Assembly: GCF_000367365.1 (NCBI RefSeq)
Contig: NZ_BARF01000050.1
Coordinates: 124,001 to 188,000, forward strand
Length of the DNA: 64,000 nt
DNA from: Streptomyces prunicolor NBRC 13075
Lineage (GTDB): Bacteria > Actinomycetota > Actinomycetes > Streptomycetales > Streptomycetaceae
Direction of reading: 5' to 3'
Part shown: in pieces, positions 25,781 to 35,106 of the stretch
Layout of the letters: each line of letters opens with the position of its first letter
How positions within the stretch are numbered: position 1 is the first letter of the stretch
Notes under the pieces: generated by a model
What the model was told of the DNA's origin: nothing
The model's input: the letters and a program-made list of their open reading frames with translations, nothing else
Database searches by the model: none
Translations under genes and position numbers: made by a program

Positions 25781-28690
25781 GTGGACGGGGGAACTCCTCG
25801 GCGGCTTCGGATCGCGTTGCTCGGCCCGCTCCGGGCCTGGCGGGACGGAACTCCGCTGGATCTGGGGCCGGTTCGACGGCAGGCCGTACTCGCCGCGTTG
25901 GTGTTGCGTGCGGACACGCAGGTGAGCCACGAGGGGTTGCTCGACGATCTGTGGGACGGCCGGGTACCGGCGTCGGGCCACAAGGTGCTGCCCAGCCATG
26001 TCCATCCGCTGCGCAAGGCACTCGACCTGGCGGACGCCGGGCCGAAGGAGTCGGTGATCCACAGCGGCAAGGGCTGGTACCGCTTTGTCAGCGACGAGGT
26101 CCGACTCGATGTGACCGAGCTGGACGAACGGGTCGCCGAGGCACGGGACGCCAAGGTGTCCGGCGACGTGAGTGCCGCGCTGGACCGGTTCGCCGAGGCG
26201 CTGGCCCTGTTCCGTGGCGAGCGCCTGGCCGGCCTGCCGGGGCACCGCGCGGAGGCGGCGCGGCGGCGGCTGCTGGAACGCCGGCTCGCGCTCCGGCTGG
26301 AGCGACTCGGCTGTCTGGTGCTGCTCGGCCGGGCCGCCGAGACGCTGGACGAACTCGCCGACCTGTCCGCGTCCGAGCCCCTCAACGAGTCGGTGCTGGC
26401 CCTGCGGATGCGCGCGCTGTACGCCGGCGGACGCCAGGCGGAAGCCCTCAACTCCTATCAGGACATGCGGAGTCGGCTGAGCGAGGAACTCGGTATCGAT
26501 CCCGGCGAGGAACTCCGCCGGACGTACGACGCGGTACTGCGGCAGGACGCCGCACGGCTCCTCGGTGCCGCCGCGCCGCCCGCCCAGCCGCCGCACCGCG
26601 GCACGGTCAATGACCTGCCGGGCGACGCCGGCCACCTGATCGGCCGGGAGGCCGAGCTGGACCGGCTGATCGCGCCCACCGCCCCCGGAGCCGTGTCGAT
26701 CATGACGGTGGACGGTACGGCCGGAGCCGGCAAGACCGCGCTCGTCGTCCGTGCGGCCCGTGAGCTCAGCGACCGGTACCCGGACGGCTGCCTGTTCGTG
26801 GACCTGCGCGCGCACAGCACGCAGCGGCGACAGTCGCCGGAGCAGGCGCTGCAGCGACTGCTGCGCTCGCTCGACCCGACCATCGGCAAGCTGCCGAGCG
26901 ACCTCGAAGAACTCAGCCGTGTCTGGCGCGCGACGACCAGCGCGCTACGACTGCTCCTCGTACTGGACGACGCCCTGGACGCCGATCAGATACGGCCGCT
27001 GCTGCCCGCGGGGGCGGGCAGCAGGGTGCTGATCGCCGGCCGACGGCGGCTCGCCGAACTGGACGCCGACCGGCGGATCACTCTGGAGCCGCTGGCAAGC
27101 GGTGCTGCGGTGTCCCTGCTCGGACACATCATCGGCGAGGAGCGCGCGGGACGGGAACCGGAGGCGACGCATCGGCTGGCCGGCCTGTGCGACGGGCTGC
27201 CGCTGGCCCTGCGCATCGCCGGGTCGCGGCTGCAGAACCGCGGTGCCTGGACGGTTGAGTACCTGGTGGGCCGCATGGCGGGCGACGAGCACCGGCTCGG
27301 CGAACTGAGCGTCGGGAACCGCAGCGTGGAGGCGGCCTTCCGGCTGTCGTACGACCAGCTCGGGCCCGAACAGCAGCGTGGCTTCCGGGCGTTGGGGCTG
27401 GCGCCGACGGTCGAGTTCGACGTGCTGACACCGGCGACCATGCTCGACCGGCCGTCGTACGACACCGAGCGGCTCCTGGAGAGTCTGGTCGACACGAGTC
27501 TCCTGCAGGAGCCGCGGCCGGGGCGGTACCGGTTGCACGATCTGGTGCGAATGCATGCGCGACGCGTCGCGGAGGGCGCGCCCGAGGAGGCCGTAGCCGC
27601 CCGCAGAGCCGCCTTCCGTCTCTATCTGGACGCGGGACGGATCGCCAGTGACTGGGGTTCCGGCGGTTTTCCCACCGGGCCGGGGCCCACGGGAGCACCG
27701 TTCACGGACTGGCGGGACGCGGAGACCTGGCTGGAGGCGGCCGGTGGCGAACTGGTCGACGTCGTCGGACACGCCGCGGCCCTCGGCGAAGCCGACTACG
27801 CCTGCTGGCTCGCCGAGGCGTTGTGCGACTACCTCGTACGGCATGGCCGCTACCACGAGAGCCAGACAGCTCTGGAGATCGCGCTCGCACACGTGGACCA
27901 GGCCACCGACCAGCGGATGTCGGCCGCCCTGCGCAGTTGCATGGCGTACACCGCCGTGCACCAACGCCGGTACCGGCAGGCCGGCATCTACGCCACCGAG
28001 GCGCTGGACCTCAGCCGGCGCCGCGCCGACCCCGGCGAAGAGGCCCGGGCGCAACTCGGCCTGGGGGCCGGTGCCCTGAGTGTGGGCGAGGGCGACCGGG
28101 CGATGTCCCATGCCGCCAAAGCGGCGGACCTGGCCCGGCAGTTGCGCAACGACTGGGTCGCCTGGATGGCCCTCGTCATCCTGGGCCTCGCGCACCAGTT
28201 CCAGGGACGGAACGAGGAGGCGCTGGGCTTCTTCGCCGACGCCCTCGCCCACGCCCAGAAGGAGGGCAGACCGCACATGCTCGGCAGGGTCCTGAGCTGC
28301 GCCGCCGACGCCCATCTCCGCCTCGGCCGCTACGGTGCGGCCAGGAGCCGGTTCCGTGAGGCGATCGACCTGGCGGAGCAGGTGGGAGACGTCTTCCTGT
28401 GCGCACGCAGCCTCACCCGGCTGGGCACGGCCGAGCAGGGTGGAGGAGACCCGGGCGCGGCCATCGCCCTCCACCACCAGGCCCTTCTCCAGCACCAGTT
28501 GCTCAACCCGCTCACCGAGCCGAGCTACGACTGGCTGGAGATGGACATCCGCAGCCGCCTGGCCTACGCCTACCTGGCGACAGGCCGCGTCCGCGAGGCA
28601 CACGAGCAGTTCCAGGCCGTGCTCGACGTGCACCGCGCCCGTGCGCACCGCGCCGACCGTGTACTCAGCGACTGGGGTCTTCACCCGTGA
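25781..28690 (+). CDS. SARP-family regulator with NB-ARC ATPase and TPR domains (AfsR-like)
   Basis: Transcriptional activator of 969 aa. The N-terminal OmpR-like winged helix covers about residues 8-95 (RIALLGPLRAWRDGTPLDLG). A bacterial transcriptional activator (BTAD) helical domain follows to about 255 (LNSYQDMRSRLSEELGIDPG). The NB-ARC ATPase has a Walker A GTAGAGKT near 310 and a Walker B LLLVLDDAL near 393. The rest is TPR repeats. The GTG start has a GGAAGCGGAGG SD. Large SARPs of this layout control antibiotic clusters, so it is the only obvious candidate regulator of the polyketide genes in view, although it is divergent from the CHAT operon and may govern that instead. Confidence 0.93.
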   Translation: MDGGTPRRLRIALLGPLRAWRDGTPLDLGPVRRQAVLAALVLRADTQVSHEGLLDDLWDGRVPASGHKVLPSHVHPLRKALDLADAGPKESVIHSGKGWYRFVSDEVRLDVTELDERVAEARDAKVSGDVSAALDRFAEALALFRGERLAGLPGHRAEAARRRLLERRLALRLERLGCLVLLGRAAETLDELADLSASEPLNESVLALRMRALYAGGRQAEALNSYQDMRSRLSEELGIDPGEELRRTYDAVLRQDAARLLGAAAPPAQPPHRGTVNDLPGDAGHLIGREAELDRLIAPTAPGAVSIMTVDGTAGAGKTALVVRAARELSDRYPDGCLFVDLRAHSTQRRQSPEQALQRLLRSLDPTIGKLPSDLEELSRVWRATTSALRLLLVLDDALDADQIRPLLPAGAGSRVLIAGRRRLAELDADRRITLEPLASGAAVSLLGHIIGEERAGREPEATHRLAGLCDGLPLALRIAGSRLQNRGAWTVEYLVGRMAGDEHRLGELSVGNRSVEAAFRLSYDQLGPEQQRGFRALGLAPTVEFDVLTPATMLDRPSYDTERLLESLVDTSLLQEPRPGRYRLHDLVRMHARRVAEGAPEEAVAARRAAFRLYLDAGRIASDWGSGGFPTGPGPTGAPFTDWRDAETWLEAAGGELVDVVGHAAALGEADYACWLAEALCDYLVRHGRYHESQTALEIALAHVDQATDQRMSAALRSCMAYTAVHQRRYRQAGIYATEALDLSRRRADPGEEARAQLGLGAGALSVGEGDRAMSHAAKAADLARQLRNDWVAWMALVILGLAHQFQGRNEEALGFFADALAHAQKEGRPHMLGRVLSCAADAHLRLGRYGAARSRFREAIDLAEQVGDVFLCARSLTRLGTAEQGGGDPGAAIALHHQALLQHQLLNPLTEPSYDWLEMDIRSRLAYAYLATGRVREAHEQFQAVLDVHRARAHRADRVLSDWGLHP

Positions 28691-28759
28691 GGGGGGGGGC
28701 AGGGGTTCGTGTGTCATGCGGCGGGTACCGACGGGCGGTGGTTGTATTGACGACTTCTG

Positions 28760-28858
28760 TCAGCGAGCCTCGAAGCCGCGCATCGTCACCGCGTCGGTGA
28801 ACTCACCGCACGGCGCCTCGATCTCGACGCGATCCGCGATGGCCCGAAAGTCACTCAC
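28760..28858 (-). pseudogene. SnoaL/NTF2-like protein, N-terminal remnant
   Basis: A 32-residue frame from GTG 28858 with a strong AAGGAGG SD reads MSDFRAIADRVEIEAPCGEF and ends shortly after FTDAVTMRGFEAR. This matches, from memory, the extreme N-terminus of actinobacterial SnoaL-like (NTF2 fold) proteins, which normally run about 130-150 aa. The body of the gene is absent downstream, so this is probably a truncated remnant that keeps its translation start. It could alternatively be a real micropeptide. Confidence 0.45.
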
Positions 28859-29279
28859 CGATTTCCTCCTTGCCACCTTGAACTCGGTGCACGAACGACA
28901 CCGGGCCACGCGGGGAGGAGCCCCCACGACGGCGGTACAGCCGGTCCCACCGAGCCTCCCTGGGTCTCCTACTCGCTGAATGGTGTGCCGACGGCCTCGA
29001 TAACGAAGCACTGACCGTATCGGCCCCGCCCTGCAGCGCGAACTCCCGCTGATGAACACACGAGGCACAGGCCGCGACTCCAACGACCACGAGAGCACAC
29101 AGAGACCACCCCGCCCCAGTGCACAATGCGTGCGCACTTCCACGGGAACTCCCGGGAACTCGCAGGTGGAAGCAGGAAGCCCCCAGACCCGGGACAGGGC
29201 CCTGACCGGCCCATGAGACCAGTTCAGAGCCCTGTCCACAGACGAGCCAGGCTGTACGCCGGGTTCTTGACGCGAGTGG
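28859..29279. other. Intergenic stretch between SnoaL remnant and imuB-like gene
   Basis: Apart from the stem-loop at 29192-29237, I see no supported gene or RNA here. Frames on both strands lack SD sequences and recognisable motifs. Confidence 0.55.
29192..29237 (-). terminator. Stem-loop terminator of dnaE2-imuB operon
   Basis: GGACAGGGCCCTGA (29192-29205) pairs with TCAGAGCCCTGTCC (29224-29237), 13 of 14 positions. It lies about 45 bp past the imuB-like stop, so it most likely terminates the leftward mutasome operon. Confidence 0.6.
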
Positions 29280-30260
29280 TCAGTCCGCCAGAGTTGCTGG
29301 ACGTACAGCTTCCGGCCCAAAGCGTCGGCGGGCGCGGTCCGCGGCGGCTTCGGCGACGCGGGCACGGGTATCACCAGGATCCAGAGAGAGCTGGCGGTAG
29401 GCACTTCGGGCCGGCGCCAAGCGGTCGGCACGGAGGGCGAAGGCCCGGACTCGTGCCCGCTGCAGCCCCAGGGAGGTCAGCAAGCCGAGGGCAGTTGCGG
29501 TAAGAGCTGGTGAGTGGTCAGTGGGTTCCGGCAGCGCACGCGTACGTGTGGTGGAGCTGCGGTCGGCGTACCGCACGGTGAGCGTGAGCCGGCCGGTGGT
29601 CTGGCTTTCACCACGCAGGCGTTGACCGATCCGGTCGGCAAGTCCCAGGACGGCTCGATGGTGTTGGGCCGGGTCGAGACAGTCCTGCTCCAACATGAGA
29701 TCGGCAACCAGGTGCGCTGCCGGTTCCGGCGGGGTGACCGGGCGAGGATCGTGACCGCGGGCGCGCTCGGCCAGCAGCCGGGCCGAACCGACTCCGAGGA
29801 GGCGCTGCAGGGTTGCCGCAGGTATGTCGGCGATCTGGCCGATGGTGTGCAGCCCGTACTTGTTGAGCGTTTCCGTTGTTGCGCGCCCGATCCCCGGCAG
29901 GGCGGTGACCGGGCGGGGGTACAGCCAGTCGGCCGCTTCGCCGGTGGGCACCCAGGTGGTGTCCCCCGGGGCGGACGCGTCAGCCGCCATCGCCGCCAGC
30001 ATGCGGTTGCCCGCGAGACCGGCGCTGCTGTCGATGCCGTAGTGGGCCTTCAGTCTCATCTTCACCGTCTGGACCGCGTCGTAGGCGGACATGTCGAAGT
30101 ACCGGAGCGCCGAAGTCAGGTCCACCTGAAGGGCGTTGGGCGGGATGGCCTGGACGTGAGGCGTGATTCCGGACACCAGTTCGATTACATCGTGGTATTG
30201 GGTCTCGGTCAGCGCGGTGTGCAGGTGAAGGTGGGCGATGTGCCGCTGCCGCACGCTCAT
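29280..30260 (-). CDS. Y-family polymerase-like protein, catalytically degenerate (ImuB-like)
   Basis: Protein of 326 aa with Y-family fold features. The helix-hairpin-helix region reads PGIGRATTETLNKYGLHTIG, and a little-finger-like C-terminal half follows. The palm motifs are degenerate. Where DinB has its first catalytic Asp, this protein reads HLHLHTAL, and where DinB has the Asp-Glu pair of SIDE it reads NALQVDLT. It therefore probably cannot polymerise, like ImuB, which acts as an adaptor between DnaE2 and the beta clamp. The ATG overlaps the dnaE2 stop as ATGA. A poorly conserved active DinB is the alternative, but the missing acids argue against it. Confidence 0.8.
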   Translation of the reverse strand: MSVRQRHIAHLHLHTALTETQYHDVIELVSGITPHVQAIPPNALQVDLTSALRYFDMSAYDAVQTVKMRLKAHYGIDSSAGLAGNRMLAAMAADASAPGDTTWVPTGEAADWLYPRPVTALPGIGRATTETLNKYGLHTIGQIADIPAATLQRLLGVGSARLLAERARGHDPRPVTPPEPAAHLVADLMLEQDCLDPAQHHRAVLGLADRIGQRLRGESQTTGRLTLTVRYADRSSTTRTRALPEPTDHSPALTATALGLLTSLGLQRARVRAFALRADRLAPARSAYRQLSLDPGDTRARVAEAAADRARRRFGPEAVRPATLAD

Positions 30261-33200
30261 CCCGCACTCCCCGGGCTGCGGTGGCCGAACTTCTTCAGGT
30301 CGGCGGAACGGGTGCCCGCGGGCTGGAGGTCGGCGTACGGATGCAGCCGTGCGCCGGCCGTGCCGTCGGCCAGGGTGCGCCGCGGCCGGGCGGGGGCGGG
30401 TTGCGACTGTCCCGGAGCCGGCTGAGCGGGGGTCGGATGCGGGCGGGCGGCGCCCAGGAGGGCGAGCGCCGCCTCGGGGCCGTCGTCCCGGCGGGCCGCC
30501 GCGATCTCGTCCAGGTCCCAGGCCATGGAGCCGACGACGGTACGCCGGGTGCCGCGCACCTGGACCGTGCCGCGCACCAGCAGCAGCCCGCTGTGGAAGA
30601 CGGTGTACGCGCAGGCCGGGTGGGAGTCCTCGAAGAAGGCGAGGTCGACCAGGCCCGAGCCGTCCTCCAGGGTGACGAAGATGATCCGCTTGCCGCTCGC
30701 GATCGGCGGGGTCTGCGTCGAGGCCCGCACCCCGGCGACCAACACCTGTTGCCCCGCCCGCAGTTCGGCCAGATGCGCCGCGTCCGTCGCGCCGATCTCG
30801 CGCAGCAGCCGGTGGTGATGCTCCATCAGATGCCGGGAGACGTCGATGCCGAGCGTGCCCAACTCGGCGCTCAGCGCCTCACGTCCGGTCATCTCCGGCA
30901 GCCCGCTCGGCTCCACTCCCCCAACGGCACCCGTGTCCATGGGCAGTTGACCGGCTCCCGCGGTCCGGTTGCGGGACTGCCGGTGCAACTCGGCGATCTG
31001 GAGCAGGAGATCACGGCGCGTGAGGCGACCGTCGTGCAGACAGGTCAACGCACCGATCTCCGCGAGGCGTTCGGCGACCGGTCTGCTGGGACGGGCCCGC
31101 TGCCAGAAGTCCGACAGCGATCCGTACGGCTGCCCCTCCTCGATCCGCGCGCACTCCTCCTCGCTGATACCGCGCACCCCGGACAGCGCGAGCCGCACGC
31201 CCCACTCCTCCTTCTCGGTCATCTCCACCGTGTGCTTCACCCTGGAGCGGTTGACGTCGACGGGCAGCACCGGCACACCCCGGCGCCGGGCGTCGGACAC
31301 CAGGACGCGCTTGGGCCACATCCCGGGGTCGTGTTCGAGCAGCCCGGCCAGCAGGAACGCCGGATGGTGCGCCTTCAACCAGGCGCTCTGCAGGGCCGGT
31401 ACGGCGAAGGCGACCGCGTGGGCGCGGCAGAAGCCGTAGGCACCGAAGGCCTCGACGGTCCTCCAGACCTCGTCCCGGACGGCCGCGCTGTAGCCACGCG
31501 CGTGTGCCTTCTCGTGGAACCAGTCCTTGATCCGGGGCAGTTGGTCCTTGTCGCCGAGGGCCCGCCGGGTGATCTCCGCGAAGGCCCGTGCGCAGCCGGT
31601 CAGTACATGCAGGGTCTCGATGATCTGCTCGTGCCAGATGGTCACGCCGTAGGTGTCGGCGAGCACGGGTTCGAGGTCCCGGTGCGCGTACACCGGCGTA
31701 CCGCCGTGACGCGCGGCGATGTACCGCTCGGGCATGCCCCCGGCGACCGGGCCGGGGCGGAAGAGGCTGATGTCGGCGATGACGTCCTGCACGTCACGGG
31801 GTTGGAGCCGGGACAACAGGTCCTGCTGGCCCGGGGATTCCAGCTGGAACAGGCCCAGCGTCTGGCTCTCCTGGATGAGCTTGAAGGCGAACACGTCGTC
31901 GAGCGGCACCTGTTGGGGGTTGTCGAGGTCGATGCGGTTGCCGGTGGCGCGTTCGATCTCTGTGACGGCGTGGGCCATCGCGGACTGCATGCGGACGCCC
32001 AGGACGTCGAGTTTGATGTTGCCCAGCGCCTCGATCTCCTCCTTCGCGGCCATCGCCATCGGGTAGTCGCCCTGCGGGGTGGGCTGCACCGGCAACCGGT
32101 CCAGGAGCGTCGCGTCGCTGATGACCACGCCACAGGGGTGCATGGCCATGCCGTGGACCAGGGAGTCGAGCCCTTCGGCCAGCTCCCACAGCGGCCCGAA
32201 CCGACCTGCCTCGCCTGCCAGTTGGCGTAGTTCGGGCAGCTCGGCGAGCGCGCTCCTGATGTCGGAGGCACGTAGATGCGGGAAGCTCTTGGCGATCCGG
32301 TCGACGTCGGCCGGGGCGATGCCGAGCGCGAGGCCGGTGTCGCGCAGCGCCCTGCGCGCGCGGTAGGTCTCGGGCATCGCGGTGACCGCCACCCGCTCCT
32401 TCCCGAACCGTTCGAAGATCGTGTCGTAGCACTCCAGGCGGCGGGCGGACTCCACGTCGATGTCGATGTCGGGCAGCGATTCGCGGCGGGTGCTCAGGAA
32501 GCGTTCGAACAGCAGGCTGTGGTCGAGCGGGTTGGCGGTGGCGATGTCCAGCGCGTGGCAGACCAGCGAACCGGCGCCGGAGCCGCGGGCGGCGACCCGG
32601 ATGCCCTTGGCCCGGATGTCGGCGACGACCTGGCCGACGGCGAGGAAGTACGCGTCGTAGTTCCAGTGGGAGATGACGGCGAGCTCCTCCTCCAGCCGGT
32701 CGAGTGCCGCCCGGTCACGGTCGAGGCCGCATCGGGCCAGGCCCTCCTCACACCTCAGGCGCAGCAGCCCGGCCGCGCCGCCCGTCTCCGGTCCGGCGCC
32801 GAAGAGCGAGGGCTCCGGGAAGTGCGGGGTGCCGAGGCCTAGGTCGGCCGCCGGGTCGACGGCGCACTCGGCCGCGGTGTGCACGGTGTCCGCCATCAGT
32901 CGGCGGGCCCGGTGGGCGTCCGCTCCGGCGCACTCGGCGATCATCCGTGCCACGACCGTCATCTCCTTCTCGTCCTTGAGCCAGCGCTGTCCGCTGTCCA
33001 GGCGGCGCCGGTCGATCGGGCGCAGCAGGCGTGCCGCGTCCAGGACGTCGGCGAGGCGGTGTTGGTCCGGGTCGGCGTAGCGGACGGCGTTGGAGAGCAC
33101 GGCGGTCGTCCCACTACGGTCGGCCAGGGCGAGGGTGCGGGCGGCCAGGCGGAGGGAGCCCGGAGCTGTGCCGAAACGATTCTGCGCTACGGCCTCCAAC

Positions 33201-33745
33201 CGGACCCCCTTCCCGAAGATCTCCCGCCAGGGCGCCAGCAGCTTCATCGCGACGTCCTCCCGGCCCACCGACAGCGCCCGCACCGGCTCCGAGAGCGGCC
33301 CGAGCAGCACGGTCAGCCCGGGGCCGCCGTACTCGCGCAGCGCCTCCCACGGCACCACCGGCGCCGTACCGGACAGGGCGCCCTCGTGGGCCGCCGACGT
33401 GATGCGGCACAGCCGTGCCCAGCCCGCCCGGTCCTGGGCGAGCAGGACGAACCGCAGCGGCGGCTCGACCACGTGCGCGCCGCCGCGTGCGGGGGTGCGC
33501 GGGCGCCGTGCGGGCGGCGGGGGTGCGAGGGCCTCCACCGCGAGGTCGATGCCGAAGATCGGCCGGACGCCGTCCTTCGCGCAGGCCTGCGCGAAGCGGA
33601 CGGCGCCGGTGACCGTGTCCCGGTCGGTGAGCGCGAGCGCCGCCATGCCCTGCTCGGCCGCCCGGCCGACGAGCTGCTCAGGGTGGGAGGCGCCGTAGCG
33701 GGCGGAGTAACCGGACGCGACGTGCAGATGGGCGAAGCCCGCCAT
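30257..33745 (-). CDS. dnaE2: Error-prone DNA polymerase III alpha subunit (DnaE2-like)
   Basis: C-family DNA polymerase of 1162 aa. The N-terminal PHP domain starts FAHLHVASGYSARYGA. The palm has the catalytic LPDIDIDVES and a second metal-binding region at NIKLDVLG. An HhH region and a C-terminal OB fold follow (around the VLVAGVRASTQTPP segment). The length and the pairing with an ImuB-like gene match DnaE2, the SOS-inducible translesion polymerase, rather than the replicative DnaE1 (usually about 1180 aa and not paired this way). The ATG start has a GGAGGT SD. A near-consensus LexA box lies 52-67 bp upstream, supporting damage induction. RecA/LexA dependence is inferred. Confidence 0.9.
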   Translation of the reverse strand: MAGFAHLHVASGYSARYGASHPEQLVGRAAEQGMAALALTDRDTVTGAVRFAQACAKDGVRPIFGIDLAVEALAPPPPARRPRTPARGGAHVVEPPLRFVLLAQDRAGWARLCRITSAAHEGALSGTAPVVPWEALREYGGPGLTVLLGPLSEPVRALSVGREDVAMKLLAPWREIFGKGVRLEAVAQNRFGTAPGSLRLAARTLALADRSGTTAVLSNAVRYADPDQHRLADVLDAARLLRPIDRRRLDSGQRWLKDEKEMTVVARMIAECAGADAHRARRLMADTVHTAAECAVDPAADLGLGTPHFPEPSLFGAGPETGGAAGLLRLRCEEGLARCGLDRDRAALDRLEEELAVISHWNYDAYFLAVGQVVADIRAKGIRVAARGSGAGSLVCHALDIATANPLDHSLLFERFLSTRRESLPDIDIDVESARRLECYDTIFERFGKERVAVTAMPETYRARRALRDTGLALGIAPADVDRIAKSFPHLRASDIRSALAELPELRQLAGEAGRFGPLWELAEGLDSLVHGMAMHPCGVVISDATLLDRLPVQPTPQGDYPMAMAAKEEIEALGNIKLDVLGVRMQSAMAHAVTEIERATGNRIDLDNPQQVPLDDVFAFKLIQESQTLGLFQLESPGQQDLLSRLQPRDVQDVIADISLFRPGPVAGGMPERYIAARHGGTPVYAHRDLEPVLADTYGVTIWHEQIIETLHVLTGCARAFAEITRRALGDKDQLPRIKDWFHEKAHARGYSAAVRDEVWRTVEAFGAYGFCRAHAVAFAVPALQSAWLKAHHPAFLLAGLLEHDPGMWPKRVLVSDARRRGVPVLPVDVNRSRVKHTVEMTEKEEWGVRLALSGVRGISEEECARIEEGQPYGSLSDFWQRARPSRPVAERLAEIGALTCLHDGRLTRRDLLLQIAELHRQSRNRTAGAGQLPMDTGAVGGVEPSGLPEMTGREALSAELGTLGIDVSRHLMEHHHRLLREIGATDAAHLAELRAGQQVLVAGVRASTQTPPIASGKRIIFVTLEDGSGLVDLAFFEDSHPACAYTVFHSGLLLVRGTVQVRGTRRTVVGSMAWDLDEIAAARRDDGPEAALALLGAARPHPTPAQPAPGQSQPAPARPRRTLADGTAGARLHPYADLQPAGTRSADLKKFGHRSPGSAG

Positions 33746-33796
33746 GCCGCACCTCCATCACTCCACCCCTTTTCGGCCATCCGCCCGATATGTTCA

Positions 33797-33812
33797 TCGC
33801 ACGCCCGTTCGA
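33797..33812 (-). promoter_or_regulatory. LexA (SOS) box upstream of dnaE2
   Basis: Read on the minus strand the site is TCGAACGGGCGTGCGA. It matches the actinobacterial LexA consensus TCGAAC-N4-GTTCGA with one mismatch. It lies 52-67 bp upstream of the dnaE2-like start, in promoter position. A weaker partial match starts at 33850. Confidence 0.65.
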
Positions 33813-33884
33813 TTACTCTAGCCCCATCAGCCCCGGTCAGCGACCTCATTCGAACACGTAAACGATTCCCTGGGGAGGTGTGCG

Positions 33885-34073
33885 GTGGCCGAAACAGACA
33901 CCACTCCGTCAGCTCCCCGCGCGGGCCGGGAAGTTGGCGGAGAAATGTTTTCCGAACACATGTACGGCATCCGTTCGGCCCCTTCCCGCTGCGTGAAGAC
34001 CCGGCCGCCGAGACCGTGGGGCCATGACAGAGACCCCGGGTGCCGGTACGTCCCGTACGTCCTTCTTCGGTGA
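33885..34073 (+). CDS. Possible small ORF upstream of membrane protein
   Basis: GTG 33885 follows a very good GGGGAGG SD with 7-nt spacing and opens a 62-residue frame beginning MAETDTTPSAPRAGREVGG. The frame overlaps the start of the next gene in another phase, and its C-terminal half is unlike a normal protein. It may be a short coupled leader, a truncated gene, or fortuitous. I recognise no family. Confidence 0.3.
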   Translation: MAETDTTPSAPRAGREVGGEMFSEHMYGIRSAPSRCVKTRPPRPWGHDRDPGCRYVPYVLLR

Positions 34074-35106
34074 GGTGAAGGACGCGGTCACCCTGCGGGC
34101 CGGTCTGCTCGTCGTCGGTGTGGTCGCCCTTCAGCTGCTCTTCATCGCCTCCTACGTAGGGGCGCTGCACAATCCGAAGCCCAGGGACGTGGCTTTCGGG
34201 GTCGTCGCTCCCCAGGTCACCGCCGAGCAGACGGTGGCCCGGCTGAAGCAGCTGCCCGGCTCACCGCTCGCCCCGCGCGCGGTGTCCGACGCGGCGACCG
34301 CGCGGAGGCAGATCCTGGACCGGGACATCGACGGCGCTCTCGTCATCGACACGCGCGGCACCAAGGACACGCTCCTGGTCGCCACCGGCGGCGGCACCGT
34401 CCTCGCGACCACCCTGGAAACCATCACCACCGGCCTGGAGAGGACCGAGCAGCGCACGGTCCGGACGGTGGACGTGGCGCCGGCCTCGTCCCAGGACTTC
34501 GACGGGCTGTCGTCGTTCTACCTGGTCGTCGGCTGGTGTGTCGGCGGCTATCTGTGCGCCTCGATCCTGGCGATCAGCACTGGTGCCCGGCCCGCCAACC
34601 CGCGCCGCGCGGTGATCCGGCTGGTCACCATGGCGCTGGTCGCGATCGTCGGCGGTCTCGGCGGCGCGGTGATCGTCGGGCCGATCCTGGGCGCGCTGCC
34701 GGGCAGTGTCCTGGCGTTCTGGGGGCTCGGCGCGCTGATCACGTTCGCCGTGGGGGCCGCGACTCTCGGGCTTCAGGGGATCTTCGGGGTCGTGGGCATC
34801 GGTCTGGCGATCCTGCTGGTGGTGATCGCGGGCAACCCGAGCGCGGGCGGTGCCTTCCCGCTGCCGCTGCTGCCGCCGTTCTGGAACGCGATCGGGCCCG
34901 CGCTGCCACCGGGCGCCGGGACCTGGGTGGCGCGCTCGATCGCCTACTTCAAGGGCAACGCCGTGACCGGCCCGCTGCTGGTCCTGTCGGCCTGGGCGCT
35001 CGCCGGGATCGTCGTCACCCTGCTGGCGGCGACGCTGCGCCGGAAACACGAGGATCTCCTGGACCGACCCACGTTGTCAGACCCGTCTGCAACCCTGGAC
35101 GCATGA
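34024..35106 (+). CDS. ABC-2-type-like integral membrane protein
   Basis: Membrane protein of 360 aa. One N-terminal transmembrane helix (around residues 23-45) is followed by an extracytoplasmic domain of about 120 residues. Five or more helices follow from about residue 165 to 345 (for example the Gly-rich VAIVGGLGGAVIVGPILGAL). This layout resembles ABC-2/YhgE-type permeases, and no ATP-binding domain is present. The ATG at 34024 lacks a clear SD. Its stop overlaps the start of the AAA-family ATPase gene as ATGA, so the two are probably co-translated. What it transports is unknown. Confidence 0.75.
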   Translation: MTETPGAGTSRTSFFGEVKDAVTLRAGLLVVGVVALQLLFIASYVGALHNPKPRDVAFGVVAPQVTAEQTVARLKQLPGSPLAPRAVSDAATARRQILDRDIDGALVIDTRGTKDTLLVATGGGTVLATTLETITTGLERTEQRTVRTVDVAPASSQDFDGLSSFYLVVGWCVGGYLCASILAISTGARPANPRRAVIRLVTMALVAIVGGLGGAVIVGPILGALPGSVLAFWGLGALITFAVGAATLGLQGIFGVVGIGLAILLVVIAGNPSAGGAFPLPLLPPFWNAIGPALPPGAGTWVARSIAYFKGNAVTGPLLVLSAWALAGIVVTLLAATLRRKHEDLLDRPTLSDPSATLDA

